NCBI RefSeq assembly: GCF_900113285.1
Contig: NZ_FOOT01000003.1
Coordinates: forward strand, 574,344-638,343
DNA from: Pontibacter chinhatensis
GTDB lineage: Bacteria > Bacteroidota > Bacteroidia > Cytophagales > Hymenobacteraceae
Direction: 5' to 3'
Length of the DNA: 64,000 nucleotides
The translations under genes and the position numbers were made by a program. The notes below the pieces were generated by a model. That model worked only from the letters and a program-made list of their open reading frames with translations, ran no database searches and had not been told where the DNA came from. Below are positions 16,679 through 25,603 of the stretch, piece by piece (position 1 is the stretch's first letter; each line of letters opens with the position of its first letter).

Positions 16679-19600
16679 TTAAAGCTGGAGGGTAACGTTC
16701 ATGCCGAAAGTTCTTGTAGAAGGCATCTGGCCCATTTCCACGCCCGGCATAATGGTGCCACCGTTCAGTGCGGCAGTCTCTGGGTCAAAGATTGGGAACT
16801 TGGTCAGCATGGCCAGGTCGCGGCCGTAAAGGGCAACGCTTGCCCCCTGCAGGAATCTTGTCTTAGACAGGAGCGCCTTTGGCAGGTTATACTCCAGGCG
16901 CACCTCACGCAGCTTCAGGTAAGAGGCATCAAAGGAGTTGGACTCTACGTTGGCGCGGCGGTAGTAACGCGTGTAGTAGGCCTGAGGAGTTACCTTGGTG
17001 GTGTTTGGTGAGTAGGTTCCGTCGCCGTTGTCCACCACACCGTCCCCGATGATGAAGCCTTCTTCACGGCCCATCAGCGTGCTTTTCAGCTTGCCCTGCT
17101 CGGCCATCTTGTGGTGCGTCTGGGAGTAGATGATGCCCCCGTACTGTCCATCGAGCAACACGTTCAGGCGGAAGTTCTTGAAAGAGAACTCGTTGTTGAA
17201 GCCAGCCTTCCAGTCGGCATACGCGTTGCCGATGTACTGTGTCTCCTGGGGGTAAGCCGGCAGACCAGCGTTGTCATATACTATCTGCCCGTCGGGGCTT
17301 CTCACAAAGCCGAAGCCGTAAATGTCACCCGTAGATCCGCCCACTTTGGCAATGATGCTGGCCTGGCCGCCCATGTGTATTACCTGCTGGTCTGCTCCAA
17401 GGTCTTCAGCCAGTTCCATCACCTGGTTGTCGTTTTTGGACCATACCACGGAGGTGTTCCAGCGGAAGTCCCTTGTCTCTACCGGGGTGGCGTTCACCAT
17501 CAGTTCTACACCCTGGTTTCTTACTTTTCCAGCGTTCATCACCGCCCTGCTGTAACCGGTGGTCGGGTCAAGCGGGATTTCGAGGATTTGGTTCTCAGTG
17601 AAGCTACGGTATAGTGTAATGTCCATACCCAGGCGCCCCTGGAACAGCCTGTACTCCAGACCGGCCTCGTAGCTGGTGGTCAGTTCTGGCTTGAAATCCG
17701 CGTTGTGCAGGATAGTAGGCATGGAACCGGAGCCGGCAAAGTCACTCTGCCCATAATACTTTCTGGTTCGGTAAGGGCGTGTATCGTTGCCTACTTTTGC
17801 GGCCGAAAGTCTCAGCTTGGCATAAGACACCTGGCGCGGCAAGGTAAAGATATCGCTCAGGATAAAGCTGGAGCTGATGGAAGGGTAGAAGAAGGAGTTG
17901 TTCTGCACCGGGAGTGTGGAGGACCAGTCGTTACGGCCCGTCACGTCCACAAACACCTTGTCCTGGTAAGAGAAAGTGGCCAAACCGTAAAGGCTGTTTA
18001 CATGCTTGTTTGCGTGGCTGGTGGTCATCATCGGGTTGCTGATGCCGTTGGAGAGCTTGTATACTCCTGGAATCACCAGGCCGTCCAGCACCCCGGCCGT
18101 ATGCCTATACTTTTCGCGTCTGGTATTGCCACCAAACGAAGTTCTGATGTCGATGTCGCTGCCGATTTGCTCCTTGTAGGTCACCAGGAAGTCGGTGTTG
18201 ATTTCATAGTCGAAAATGCTCTGCTCTTTGTAGTAGCCCAGCGGGAAGTTGGCCGTGTTGAACGGGCGTCGCTGCTCGCGGTCTTCCTGGCTTGTGGTAA
18301 TGCCGGAGCGCACCAGCAGGTCCAGTTTTGGGGAGAACTCGTACGTGGCCGACAAGTTACCCACAGTGGAGTAGTTGTTCAGCGCGTTGGTCATCTCGTA
18401 GGCAATCACATAAGGGTTATCGATGTAAGAGCTGAAAGGGTGTATCTGCTCAATCTGCTCCTTGCCCTTTTTCCATCTCGGCTCGTACCAGGCCAAATCC
18501 ACGTTCGGGTTCTGGAAAATCATGAAGTAGGCGATGGACTGGTTGCTGTAGCCGGTGCCCGGCAGGTTATCGCTTTTCTTGTGCGTGAAGTTAACCTTGG
18601 AGTTCAGCTTTAGCTTGTCAGACACCTTATAGTTCAGGCTCAGGGCGGCCGTCATGCGCTCAAAGCCGGTGTTGGGCATAATCCACTCGTTCTTGGAGTG
18701 CGTCAGGGAAGCGCGGGCCGAACCACGCTCATTGCCTCCATCCACGGCTACGCTGTTGGTGATGGTGGAGCCTGTTCTAAAAAAGCCCTTGATGTTATCC
18801 TTGTAGGGCCTCCACAGCTGGCGCTCGGCCGACTGTCCCTCCAGCGTAGGGTCATACTGATAAAAGTATTGTCCGTCGAACTTAGGGCCGTAGGCGCTGC
18901 TGGTGCTGCCTGTGTTGGCTCCATCCTCAGAGGCATGATAAGAGTAATAAGGTATTCCGTCCTTGTTCAGGTTATGCGTTCCCTGGCCATACTCATACTG
19001 GTAATCCGGCCACTGAAGCACATCGTTAATGCTATAGTTGGAGCTCACTGTCACGCCCAGGCCTTTTTTCCTGCTGCTGCCAGACTTGGTGGTAATGATC
19101 AGTACGCCGTTAGCTGCACGGCTACCGTAAAGTGCCGCCGCGCTTGGACCTTTCAGTACGGTTATACTTTCAATGTCGTCAGGGTTGATGTCGGCGATGC
19201 CGTTGCCGAAGTCCACCGGGATGTCATTTCCCGAGCCCGCCCCGTAGGCGTTGTCCACGCCGGAGCTGGTCATGTCGCTGTTCATCGGCACCCCGTCCAG
19301 CACGATCAGCGCGTTGTTGCCGTTAGGGTCCAGCGAGTTATCCCCACGCAGCGATATACGGGTGGAGTTCACGGGGCCAGAACCGGGGGACACCAGGCTC
19401 AGACCGGCCACCTTGCCGGAAAGGGCGCTCGCAAAGTTATTGGAGCGGGCATTGGTCAGGCTTTCGCCGGTAACGGTTTGGGTGGCGTAGCCCAGGGCCT
19501 TCTCCTCCCGCTCGATACCCAGGGCCGTCACCACTACCTCGTTCAGGCTGTTGTCGTCCTCGCTCAGGGTGATGTTGATGGTGGATTGGTTTCCTACCGG

Positions 19601-19873
19601 AATTACTTTTGTCTGGAAACCGATGTAGCTTACTACCAGCACATCCTCTGCGCCGCCCACCCGAAGGGCATAGCTGCCGTCCATGTTGGTAACGGTGCCC
19701 GTAGCGGTTCCTTTAACAGCGACACTTGCGCCCGGGAGCGCCATGCCCTTGGTGTCGGAAACCTTGCCCTGAACGGAGAGCGACTGCGCTACAGCCAACT
19801 GGCAACACAGCAACAGCAGAAATACTGCCGCCATGTGCCTCTTCGTAATGAGAGTAGAAATTTTTAATAGCAT
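16679..19873 (-). CDS. SusC/RagA-family TonB-dependent outer-membrane transporter
   Basis: A 1064-aa transporter forming the channel of a SusCD complex. Residues 1-30 are a signal peptide (AVFLLLLCCQLAVAQ). The N-terminal carboxypeptidase-D-like domain is SVQGKVSDTKGMALPGASVA at about 32-51, followed by the plug with NEVVVTALGIEREEKALGYA, a TonB-box region seen in this family, and SITVLKGPSAAALYGSRAAN. The barrel ends TFGMNVTLQL. A TTG 27 bases upstream is in frame, but the ATG at 19873 directly precedes the signal sequence. It is the first gene of the operon with SusD and a phosphoesterase. Confidence 0.93.
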   Translation of the reverse strand: MLLKISTLITKRHMAAVFLLLLCCQLAVAQSLSVQGKVSDTKGMALPGASVAVKGTATGTVTNMDGSYALRVGGAEDVLVVSYIGFQTKVIPVGNQSTINITLSEDDNSLNEVVVTALGIEREEKALGYATQTVTGESLTNARSNNFASALSGKVAGLSLVSPGSGPVNSTRISLRGDNSLDPNGNNALIVLDGVPMNSDMTSSGVDNAYGAGSGNDIPVDFGNGIADINPDDIESITVLKGPSAAALYGSRAANGVLIITTKSGSSRKKGLGVTVSSNYSINDVLQWPDYQYEYGQGTHNLNKDGIPYYSYHASEDGANTGSTSSAYGPKFDGQYFYQYDPTLEGQSAERQLWRPYKDNIKGFFRTGSTITNSVAVDGGNERGSARASLTHSKNEWIMPNTGFERMTAALSLNYKVSDKLKLNSKVNFTHKKSDNLPGTGYSNQSIAYFMIFQNPNVDLAWYEPRWKKGKEQIEQIHPFSSYIDNPYVIAYEMTNALNNYSTVGNLSATYEFSPKLDLLVRSGITTSQEDREQRRPFNTANFPLGYYKEQSIFDYEINTDFLVTYKEQIGSDIDIRTSFGGNTRREKYRHTAGVLDGLVIPGVYKLSNGISNPMMTTSHANKHVNSLYGLATFSYQDKVFVDVTGRNDWSSTLPVQNNSFFYPSISSSFILSDIFTLPRQVSYAKLRLSAAKVGNDTRPYRTRKYYGQSDFAGSGSMPTILHNADFKPELTTSYEAGLEYRLFQGRLGMDITLYRSFTENQILEIPLDPTTGYSRAVMNAGKVRNQGVELMVNATPVETRDFRWNTSVVWSKNDNQVMELAEDLGADQQVIHMGGQASIIAKVGGSTGDIYGFGFVRSPDGQIVYDNAGLPAYPQETQYIGNAYADWKAGFNNEFSFKNFRLNVLLDGQYGGIIYSQTHHKMAEQGKLKSTLMGREEGFIIGDGVVDNGDGTYSPNTTKVTPQAYYTRYYRRANVESNSFDASYLKLREVRLEYNLPKALLSKTRFLQGASVALYGRDLAMLTKFPIFDPETAALNGGTIMPGVEMGQMPSTRTFGMNVTLQL

Positions 19874-19897
19874 TTTGGTCGGTTGGTTATTTGACCG

Positions 19898-19905
19898 CAA
19901 AGCTA
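19898..19905 (-). promoter_or_regulatory. Candidate -7 element of the SusC operon
   Basis: On the minus strand TAGCTTTG matches TAnnTTTG, about 25 bases before the ATG at 19873. No TTG lies at the usual -33 spacing, which is common for positively regulated promoters. Confidence 0.45.
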
Positions 19906-20204
19906 TCCCGCCGAGGTTATCAGAATGTTACTGGCGTTATACCTAAAGGTTAAAGATTAGCCTACCTTCCCAGAGAAGAAGTAATAATTGCTTAACAAAG
20001 GCATCTTTTAGAACTGTGTTGTGGAGAGGCACGGAGCCTTAGTGCTGAATGGTTGTAAGTAATGTATTTGAGGCACCCTGGCCTACCCCGCTAACTGGCT
20101 TTAATGATGCGTTGTGGGAGGGCGTTCTGGGAGAGTATAAACCAGGGCCTCTAACTACATCGTTGACCAAGTTCTTTTCCTGCGCTAATACCTGATGCGG
20201 AAAC
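19906..20204. other. Intergenic stretch upstream of the SusC operon
   Basis: About 300 bases between the SusC promoter and the hairpin at 20205. I find no open frame with protein character, no tRNA and no AAGTATA motif. It may hold regulatory sites for the SusC operon, but none is recognisable. Confidence 0.4.
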
Positions 20205-20251
20205 GAACAGGCGTAGGCAAAGTATAATATATACTTTGCCTACGCCTGTTC
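20205..20251. terminator. Near-perfect palindromic terminator with an AAGTATA pair
   Basis: Arms of 22 bp (20205-20226 and 20230-20251) with a 3-base loop. The centre reads AAAGTATA-ATA-TATACTTT, so two motif copies face each other at the tip of the stem. Confidence 0.7.
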
Positions 20252-20265
20252 CGGAGTTTTGCCCT

Positions 20266-20670
20266 CTATTGCTCCGCACCCATAAGCTGGTCCAGAATGT
20301 GCTCGCCAAGCACAATGTCGGCCACTTTTATACTTCCCTTCCCAATCTGCTTCCACACGCCGCTTACCTGCAGCACGGCTATCCGGTCTGTGAGCGATAC
20401 TTCGGCTACGTAGGAGATGTTTGATTCGGCCAGCCGGTTGGCGATGGCCTCATGCATTTCTTTCACAGAAGTCGGGTGCGTGAGCATGTTACGGAAGTCT
20501 GCCAGCAGGGTAAAACCGGGCTTAGCCAGTTCTATTACCTGATCCCAATCGCTCATATAAGTTGGCACCACGTCAGGTGATTTCCAATAGTTGTTAATTC
20601 TAAGGTAGATACGATTCTTGGTGCGGTCGTAATTCAGTCCGTAGTATTGGTTGTTTGATACAGCAATCAT
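20266..20670 (-). CDS. Hypothetical protein, STAS/SpoIIAA-like fold suspected
   Basis: A 134-aa soluble protein without signal peptide. An alternating pattern (RIYLRINNYW, FTLLADFRNM, ISYVAEVSLTDRIAVLQVSG) with intervening helices recalls small STAS-like proteins that are common as orphans in Cytophagales. This fold guess rests on the pattern only. It is followed by the terminator at 20205. Confidence 0.55.
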   Translation of the reverse strand: MIAVSNNQYYGLNYDRTKNRIYLRINNYWKSPDVVPTYMSDWDQVIELAKPGFTLLADFRNMLTHPTSVKEMHEAIANRLAESNISYVAEVSLTDRIAVLQVSGVWKQIGKGSIKVADIVLGEHILDQLMGAEQ

Positions 20671-21078
20671 TCCGCTAAGTAGAAATATGCTTGATGCAAA
20701 GGTGTGAGTAACAAAAAATCTCGCGGCACGCGGTGGCCTGTCGGGTTAAAGCAACTCCGGCAGAAAAGGCCTGCAGCGCCACGGTTGCTGTATACGTAAT
20801 CACTGCTTATTCGCTATTGTTCAAGCAGAAAGCAATAAAAGCAAGTTTCTGCCTGCACCTGTCAGCTGCGGTTATACTTATACTTGCCGCTGTCTTGCCC
20901 TTTTGGGTGGAGCATCTGTTCTAAACGCAAACACTGCCTCTGCTACAAGTAAGGTAACTTGTCCGGGGTTGGGCCGCTTTGGTCGAAGCGGCAGGCAGGT
21001 AGGTGTATTTTTCCGTGCATTTGTAACATTATACGTCCCAGCTACATATACAGCATACTATACTACTCACTCCCTTTC
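20671..21078. other. Intergenic region, about 400 bases
   Basis: Divergent spacer between the STAS-like gene and a lipoprotein. It contains a TTATACTTATACTTGCC double motif near 20875. A 63-codon frame from a GTG at 20733 encodes a hydrophobic tail but has no start signal or recognisable relatives, so I do not call it a gene. Confidence 0.4.
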
Positions 21079-21426
21079 ATGAAGAGACCCCTGTCCATCG
21101 CCCTGGTTTTGCTTTGCTTTTGCGCGTGCTCTGGCAAGAAAGACCATGCAACGGAAGAGGAGCAGGCCGTCATTGCCAGCGAAACAGGAATCCCGCTGCC
21201 GCTGCCGCCGGACATTATTTATACCGTCAGGCCGCTTATCCACGGCAAGCTCTACAGCGAGCCTGACTTTGAGGCGGTGCCTGTAGCATACTTCGACACC
21301 ACGCAGCAGATTTATGTGCTGGACACCTCCAATACCATGTTTGCGAAAGCCCGTATCCGGCAGGATACGGTGCAGTACACCGGTTACGTGCCTAAAACCA
21401 TACTTCCGGCGCATGCGCAGGAGTAA
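21079..21426 (+). CDS. Small lipoprotein with SH3-like domain
   Basis: A 115-aa protein. The signal peptide MKRPLSIALVLLCFCAC ends in a lipobox with Cys at about 17. The mature part contains strands HGKLYSEPDFEAVPVAYFD...QIYVLDTSNTMFAKARI...TGYVPKTIL, an arrangement like bacterial SH3 (SH3b) domains that bind peptidoglycan or peptides. The ATG at 21079 directly opens the signal peptide. A strong terminator follows. No functional partner is evident. Confidence 0.7.
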   Translation: MKRPLSIALVLLCFCACSGKKDHATEEEQAVIASETGIPLPLPPDIIYTVRPLIHGKLYSEPDFEAVPVAYFDTTQQIYVLDTSNTMFAKARIRQDTVQYTGYVPKTILPAHAQE

Positions 21427-21445
21427 GGACTGGAGGCCTGCAAAA

Positions 21446-21486
21446 CAAAAGCGGCTATCCTTTAGGTGGGATAGCCGCTTTTGTTG
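21446..21486. terminator. Rho-independent terminator
   Basis: CAAAAGCGGCTATCC pairs with GGATAGCCGCTTTTG around an 8-base loop, between the convergent lipoprotein and T9SS-sorted genes. It serves both directions. Confidence 0.8.
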
Positions 21487-21502
21487 ACTCGTAATCGAAT
21501 TG

Positions 21503-21862
21503 CTATTTAATCACCACGCGCCGGACAGCGCTGTAGTTATCGGCCTCCAGCTTCACATAGTACAAGCCTTTGGCGTGGCGGTCCAGGTTGATGGTTTTGC
21601 TCAGTTTTGGCTCATGGTTGCTCAACGTTTCACGGTATATCTCGTTACCGATCACGTTCAGGATGGTAAGCTCTACCTGCGTTGCGTGCAGGTTGGAGAC
21701 AGAGATGGTGAACACCCCGTTACTCGGGTTTGGGTAGATGGCCACATCCTCCTCCTGTACTAACCCAAGCGGGTTTTTGTCTGTTTGCTGCGCGGGTGTC
21801 CCCTGCGCCTGCACCAACAGTACAGTAAAACATGTGATAACAGTAAGTATAAATTGTTTCAT
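21503..21862 (-). CDS. Small secreted protein consisting mainly of a type IX secretion sorting domain
   Basis: A 119-aa protein. Residues 1-20 form a signal peptide (ILTVITCFTVLLVQAQ). A short linker is followed by a complete C-terminal sorting domain: VAIYPNPSNGVFTISV at about 40-55, TILNVIGNEIYRETL, and KGLYYVKLEADNYSAVRRVVIK near the end. Such domains direct cargo through the T9SS to the cell surface, but here there is almost no cargo. It could be a peptide-like surface product or a remnant of a larger gene. The ATG at 21862 begins the signal peptide; upstream in-frame codons add an implausible extension. Confidence 0.75.
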   Translation of the reverse strand: MKQFILTVITCFTVLLVQAQGTPAQQTDKNPLGLVQEEDVAIYPNPSNGVFTISVSNLHATQVELTILNVIGNEIYRETLSNHEPKLSKTINLDRHAKGLYYVKLEADNYSAVRRVVIK

Positions 21863-21994
21863 ATAATTCTGATGTAGAATGCCTTTACGTAAAATAAAGG
21901 ACAAAAGTCGTTCCATTATTAAAAACGAGGGCAATATTTTTTTGTTCATACGTTACACCCCCTAAAATGGGGGTGTTCACTAAGTTTAGCAAAG

Positions 21995-22002
21995 TAAATT
22001 TG
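21995..22002 (+). promoter_or_regulatory. Candidate -7 element for the polyketide cluster
   Basis: TAAATTTG fits TAnnTTTG and lies 35 bases before the oxidoreductase ATG at 22037. No clear -33 TTG is seen. Confidence 0.4.
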
Positions 22003-22036
22003 TATAAATTTAATATCCAACAGAATTCTCCTTTTG

Positions 22037-23152
22037 ATGGTAAAAGATGTGGCGGTGATAGGGGGCGGCTTAGCCGGCTTGGTCTGTGCGCTGGGGCTGG
22101 CAAGGGCCGGGCTGCAGGTGGTGCTCGTCGAGAAAAAGGCATATCCGTTCCACAGGGTGTGTGGGGAGTATATTTCCAATGAGGCGCTGCCCTACCTGCG
22201 CCAGCTTGGCGTGCAGATTAGCGCTTTGCAGCCCGCCCGTATCAGCCGCTTCATGCTCACTTCTCCCGGCGGGAATACACTGTATGCAAAATTGGATTTA
22301 GGCGGCTTCGGGGTGAGCCGTTATACGCTGGATTCTTACATTTACGGGCTGGCGCAGCAGCAGGGGGTGCAGTTTATACTACAGCAAACAGTACAAGAGG
22401 TAAATTTTGAAAACGACGCTTTTTCGCTCCTCCTGTCAAATGGGAAAAGTATAAAAGCGCGTGTGGCCATTGGTGCCTTCGGCAAGCGTTCCAACCTCGA
22501 CCGGCAGCTGCAGCGAAGCTTCTTCCGGGCACGCTCGCCTTACATCGGCGTCAAGTACCACATCACCCACGATTTCCCCCGCGACCTGATTGCCCTGCAC
22601 AACTTTAAAAATGGCTACGCCGGTACCTCGGCCATCGAGGACGGCAAGTACTGCTTCTGCTACCTCACCACCCGCGACAACCTGAAAGCGCATGGAACCA
22701 TACCGGCCATGGAGCGGGCTATACTTTGCCGCAACCCCCACCTGCGGCGCCTTTTCGCGGAGGCCGAGTTTCTGTACCCGCAGCCCGAGGTTATCAATGA
22801 GATCTCCTTTGCCGACAAAACCTGCGTGGAGAACCACATGCTCCTGTGCGGCGATGCGGCCGGCATGATTACGCCCCTTTGCGGCAACGGCATGGCCATG
22901 GCGATACATGCAGCTAAAATCGCTACGGGAAAGGTGCTTTTATACTTCGGGGGCAGCCTGACGCGGCTGGAGTTGGAGCAGCAGTATACTTTGGCCTGGG
23001 AGCAGCAGTTCGCCGGCCGGCTGCGGCTGGGCCGGGCGGTGCAGGGGCTGTTTGGCGGGCCGCTGCTGTCGGAGGTGGCGGTAGGGCTGCTGAGGGTGGT
23101 GCCGCCGGCCGTGCAGCTGGTGATGCGCCAAACCCACGGAAAGCCTTTCTAA
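22037..23152 (+). CDS. FAD-dependent oxidoreductase of the geranylgeranyl reductase/UbiH group
   Basis: A 371-aa flavoprotein. The N-terminal dinucleotide-binding motif VIGGGLAGLVCALGLARAG (about 6-24) binds FAD, and VLVEKKAYPFHRVCGEYIS follows as in geranylgeranyl-reductase-like enzymes. The second FAD motif is LLCGDAAGMITPLCGNGMAM at about 271-290. It is the first gene of a cluster with a type III polyketide synthase and a methyltransferase, so it probably hydroxylates or reduces the polyketide product. An in-frame TTG precedes the ATG by one codon. Confidence 0.85.
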   Translation: MVKDVAVIGGGLAGLVCALGLARAGLQVVLVEKKAYPFHRVCGEYISNEALPYLRQLGVQISALQPARISRFMLTSPGGNTLYAKLDLGGFGVSRYTLDSYIYGLAQQQGVQFILQQTVQEVNFENDAFSLLLSNGKSIKARVAIGAFGKRSNLDRQLQRSFFRARSPYIGVKYHITHDFPRDLIALHNFKNGYAGTSAIEDGKYCFCYLTTRDNLKAHGTIPAMERAILCRNPHLRRLFAEAEFLYPQPEVINEISFADKTCVENHMLLCGDAAGMITPLCGNGMAMAIHAAKIATGKVLLYFGGSLTRLELEQQYTLAWEQQFAGRLRLGRAVQGLFGGPLLSEVAVGLLRVVPPAVQLVMRQTHGKPF

Positions 23153-23293
23153 ATCAGCTCCCCTATATCTAACTGTCAGCTGCTTCCGTACTTATTCCAT
23201 ACTTAGGCGGCACGGCTTACTTTCTGCATCCCATACTTTCTACGGGCACACAGGATGCAGGGCCGCAAGCCTTATACCCGTAACCCCAACCCC

Positions 23294-24421
23294 ATGAAAA
23301 GCTACATTTGCGCCATTGGCACGGCTACCCCACCGCACAAGATACCGCAGATGCAGGTAGCGGACTTTATGGCCGCCGCCCTGCAGTTCGGGGAGCAGGA
23401 CACCCGCAAGCTGCGGGCGCTGTACCGCGTGTCAGGCATTGGGCAGCGCTACAGTGTGCTGGAGGACTACACCCGCCAGAATGGCAGCTTCTCCTTCTAC
23501 CCCAACACGCCTACGCTGGAGCCTTTCCCGACGGTGCAGCAGCGCATGGATGTATACCGCCGCCACGCGGTGGATTTATCAGAGAAGGCGATACGCAGCT
23601 GCCTGGAGCAGGCGGGGCCGGTGCAGCTGAGCGAGCTGACGCACCTGATAACGGTGAGCTGCACGGGCATGTATGCGCCGGGGCTGGACATTGAGCTGGT
23701 GGAGCGGCTGAATCTCTCGCCTTGCGTGCAGCGCACATCGGTGAACTTTATGGGGTGCTACGCCGCCTTTAACGCCATCAAACTGGCCGATTCTATCTGC
23801 CGGGCCAACCCCGAGGCAAAAGTTATACTTGTCTGTACCGAAATCTGTACCATTCATTTCCAGAAAAACCCCGAGCAGGACCACCTCGTGTCGAACGCTT
23901 TGTTTGGCGACGGCGCGGCCGCCGTGCTGATGCAGGGGCAGCCCTGCCGGCAGGTGAGCCTGGAGCTGCAGTCCTTCCACTGCGACCTGGCCCCGGCGGG
24001 CAAACGCGACATGGCCTGGCATATCGGTGACACCGGCTTTGAGATGACGCTCTCCTCCTATGTGCCCGACCTCATCAAAAACGGTATCCGGCAACTGACC
24101 GAGCGGCTGTTGCAAGGGCTCAAAACTACCCTCTCCGAGATAAAGCTTTTTGCCATACACCCCGGCGGGCGCCGCATCCTGGAGGTGATTGAGCAGGAGC
24201 TGGGCATGACGGCGCACGACAACCGCTTTGCCTACCGGGTGCTGCGCGATTTCGGCAACATGTCGTCGGCCACGGTGCTGTTTGTGCTCAAGGAGCTGAT
24301 GCAAACCCTGACACCGCAAGAAAAGGACGAGCCGGTACTGAGCTTCGCCTTCGGCCCCGGCCTCACCCTCGAATCCATGTTACTCAAAGTCCACTATGCA
24401 CATGCTGAGGCAGCGGTCTAG
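23294..24421 (+). CDS. Type III polyketide synthase (chalcone/stilbene-synthase family)
   Basis: A 375-aa homodimeric ketosynthase that extends acyl-CoA starters with malonyl-CoA and cyclises the chain. The catalytic triad is visible: Cys155 in NFMGCYAAF, His289 in AIHPGGRRIL and Asn322 in GNMSSATVLF; CTGMYAPGLD (about 120) and FGDGAAAVL are further signatures. The ATG at 23294 is taken because it opens the conserved core. The 3' end overlaps the methyltransferase by 26 bases, implying translational coupling. With the oxidoreductase upstream the set parallels SrsA-SrsC-SrsB of Streptomyces, which makes methylated alkylresorcinols and quinones; the product here is inference. Confidence 0.93.
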   Translation: MKSYICAIGTATPPHKIPQMQVADFMAAALQFGEQDTRKLRALYRVSGIGQRYSVLEDYTRQNGSFSFYPNTPTLEPFPTVQQRMDVYRRHAVDLSEKAIRSCLEQAGPVQLSELTHLITVSCTGMYAPGLDIELVERLNLSPCVQRTSVNFMGCYAAFNAIKLADSICRANPEAKVILVCTEICTIHFQKNPEQDHLVSNALFGDGAAAVLMQGQPCRQVSLELQSFHCDLAPAGKRDMAWHIGDTGFEMTLSSYVPDLIKNGIRQLTERLLQGLKTTLSEIKLFAIHPGGRRILEVIEQELGMTAHDNRFAYRVLRDFGNMSSATVLFVLKELMQTLTPQEKDEPVLSFAFGPGLTLESMLLKVHYAHAEAAV

Positions 24422-25103
24422 CGAGCCGGAGCTGATGGACGACCTGACGCTGTCGGGCGAGGAGCTGCGGCAGAACCTGGCCGAGCTGGAGGTGATAAAC
24501 AACTGGCTGGGCGGGCACAAAGTGGTGCTGGATGCGCTGGACAGGCTGGTGGCCAAGTACAAACCCCGGCACCTGCGCATCGCCGACATCGGTTGCGGCG
24601 GCGGCGACACACTGAAAAGTATAGCCCGCTGGGCCCGGCGCAAAAGTATAAAAGTAGAGCTGGTAGGCATAGATGCGAACGATTTTATGGTGCAGTACGC
24701 CCGCCGGCATTGCCACCATTACCCCGAGGTGCAGGTGCAGCAGCACGATGTTTTTTCAGAGGAGTTCGCCCTGCAAAAGTATGATGTGGTCGTCTGCAGC
24801 CTGTTTTGCCATCACTTCACCGATGCGCAGCTGGTGCACATGTTCCGGCAACTGCACCGGCAGGCAAGTATAGCCGTTATCATCAACGACCTGCACCGCC
24901 ACTGGCTGGCTTATTATTCCATCAAGTATATCACGGCGGCTTTTTCCAGGTCGCCTCTCGTAAAAAATGATGCGCCGCTCTCAGTTTGGCGGGCTTTCCG
25001 GAGGCAGGAGCTGGAAGAGCTGGTACGGCAGGCGGGCATCACCAAGTATAACTTGCGTTGGATGTGGGCCTTCAGGTGGCAACTGGCGCTGTATAAAGTA
25101 TAA
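24396..25103 (+). CDS. SAM-dependent class I methyltransferase
   Basis: A 235-aa methyltransferase. The SAM motif I is IADIGCGGGDTLKSIA (about 63-78), then VGIDANDFMV for the ribose-binding acidic residue and FDVVVCSLFCHHF-type motif IV (here KYDVVVCSLFCHHF, about 127-140). The start overlaps the polyketide synthase by 26 bases. It likely methylates the polyketide or its oxidised form. The stop codon TAA is itself part of an AAAGTATAA motif at the left arm of the hairpin at 25095. Confidence 0.88.
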   Translation: MHMLRQRSSEPELMDDLTLSGEELRQNLAELEVINNWLGGHKVVLDALDRLVAKYKPRHLRIADIGCGGGDTLKSIARWARRKSIKVELVGIDANDFMVQYARRHCHHYPEVQVQQHDVFSEEFALQKYDVVVCSLFCHHFTDAQLVHMFRQLHRQASIAVIINDLHRHWLAYYSIKYITAAFSRSPLVKNDAPLSVWRAFRRQELEELVRQAGITKYNLRWMWAFRWQLALYKV

Positions 25104-25123
25104 ATCCTCCCGATTTATACTTT
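25095..25123 (+). terminator. AAGTATA-pair hairpin overlapping the methyltransferase stop codon
   Basis: AAAGTATAAATC (25095-25106) and GATTTATACTTT (25112-25123) form a perfect 12-bp stem with a 5-base loop. The stem is made almost entirely of two facing motif copies, and the left one supplies the TAA stop. Confidence 0.6.
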
Positions 25124-25148
25124 GCTTATAGATTAAAAGTAAAAGCCG

Positions 25149-25328
25149 ATGAACAGGTTTCTCCCGCTACGACTGCACCTCTGGCTGGCACTCGCCTATA
25201 CGGTGCTCGCGCTTCTGCTGATCGCTAAAAAAGGCACGGTACCTACGCTGCCGGAGCTGCTGATCTACCTGTTCCCGCTCTTGATGTATGCCGTCCGGGT
25301 TGCCACTGGCGAGCGCCCGTCCTCGTAG
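25149..25328 (+). CDS. Small two-helix membrane protein
   Basis: A 59-codon frame from an ATG at 25149. It encodes LWLALAYTVLALLLIAKKG and LLIYLFPLLMYAVRVATG, two likely transmembrane helices separated by a short polar loop. It lies between the polyketide cluster and another small membrane gene, 19 bases before the latter's start. I do not recognise the family. Confidence 0.55.
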   Translation: MNRFLPLRLHLWLALAYTVLALLLIAKKGTVPTLPELLIYLFPLLMYAVRVATGERPSS

Positions 25329-25347
25329 TACCCTTTAAAGTTTACCC

Positions 25348-25554
25348 ATGAGCAGACAAACCATTAACTTCTGGATTCTTTTCTCAGTCTCCGTTATTCT
25401 TTCGGCACTAGCCATCACCCTCTTCTTCAAGGCGCTGAAAGTCATCCTGATCGTCATCCTAACGCTGGCGCTGGCCCCCATCATCTACCTTATCCTCCGC
25501 GTGTTCTTCCCCATTAAGAAGCGCGATGAAGACAAGCTGCGGGAGCGGGATTAG
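25348..25554 (+). CDS. Small two-helix membrane protein
   Basis: A 68-aa protein with helices INFWILFSVSVILSALAITLF-type (about 6-26) and an uninterrupted hydrophobic stretch at about 31-52, then a charged tail KKRDEDKLRERD. It follows the 59-aa protein closely and probably shares its message. No functional motif is seen. Confidence 0.65.
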   Translation: MSRQTINFWILFSVSVILSALAITLFFKALKVILIVILTLALAPIIYLILRVFFPIKKRDEDKLRERD

Positions 25555-25603
25555 GCCCAGTGGTTGTCTGAATCAGGATTTACAGGATGTAAGGATGCGC
25601 AGG

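Noticed and set aside
20733..20924. 63-codon frame with hydrophobic tail
   Set aside because: GTG start, no promoter or ribosome site, and amino-acid make-up like translated spacer.
23294..24421. Ketosynthase III (FabH) instead of type III PKS
   Set aside because: The Cys-His-Asn spacing and NFMGCYAAF/HPGGRRIL motifs fit chalcone-synthase-like enzymes, and the neighbours fit a polyketide cluster.
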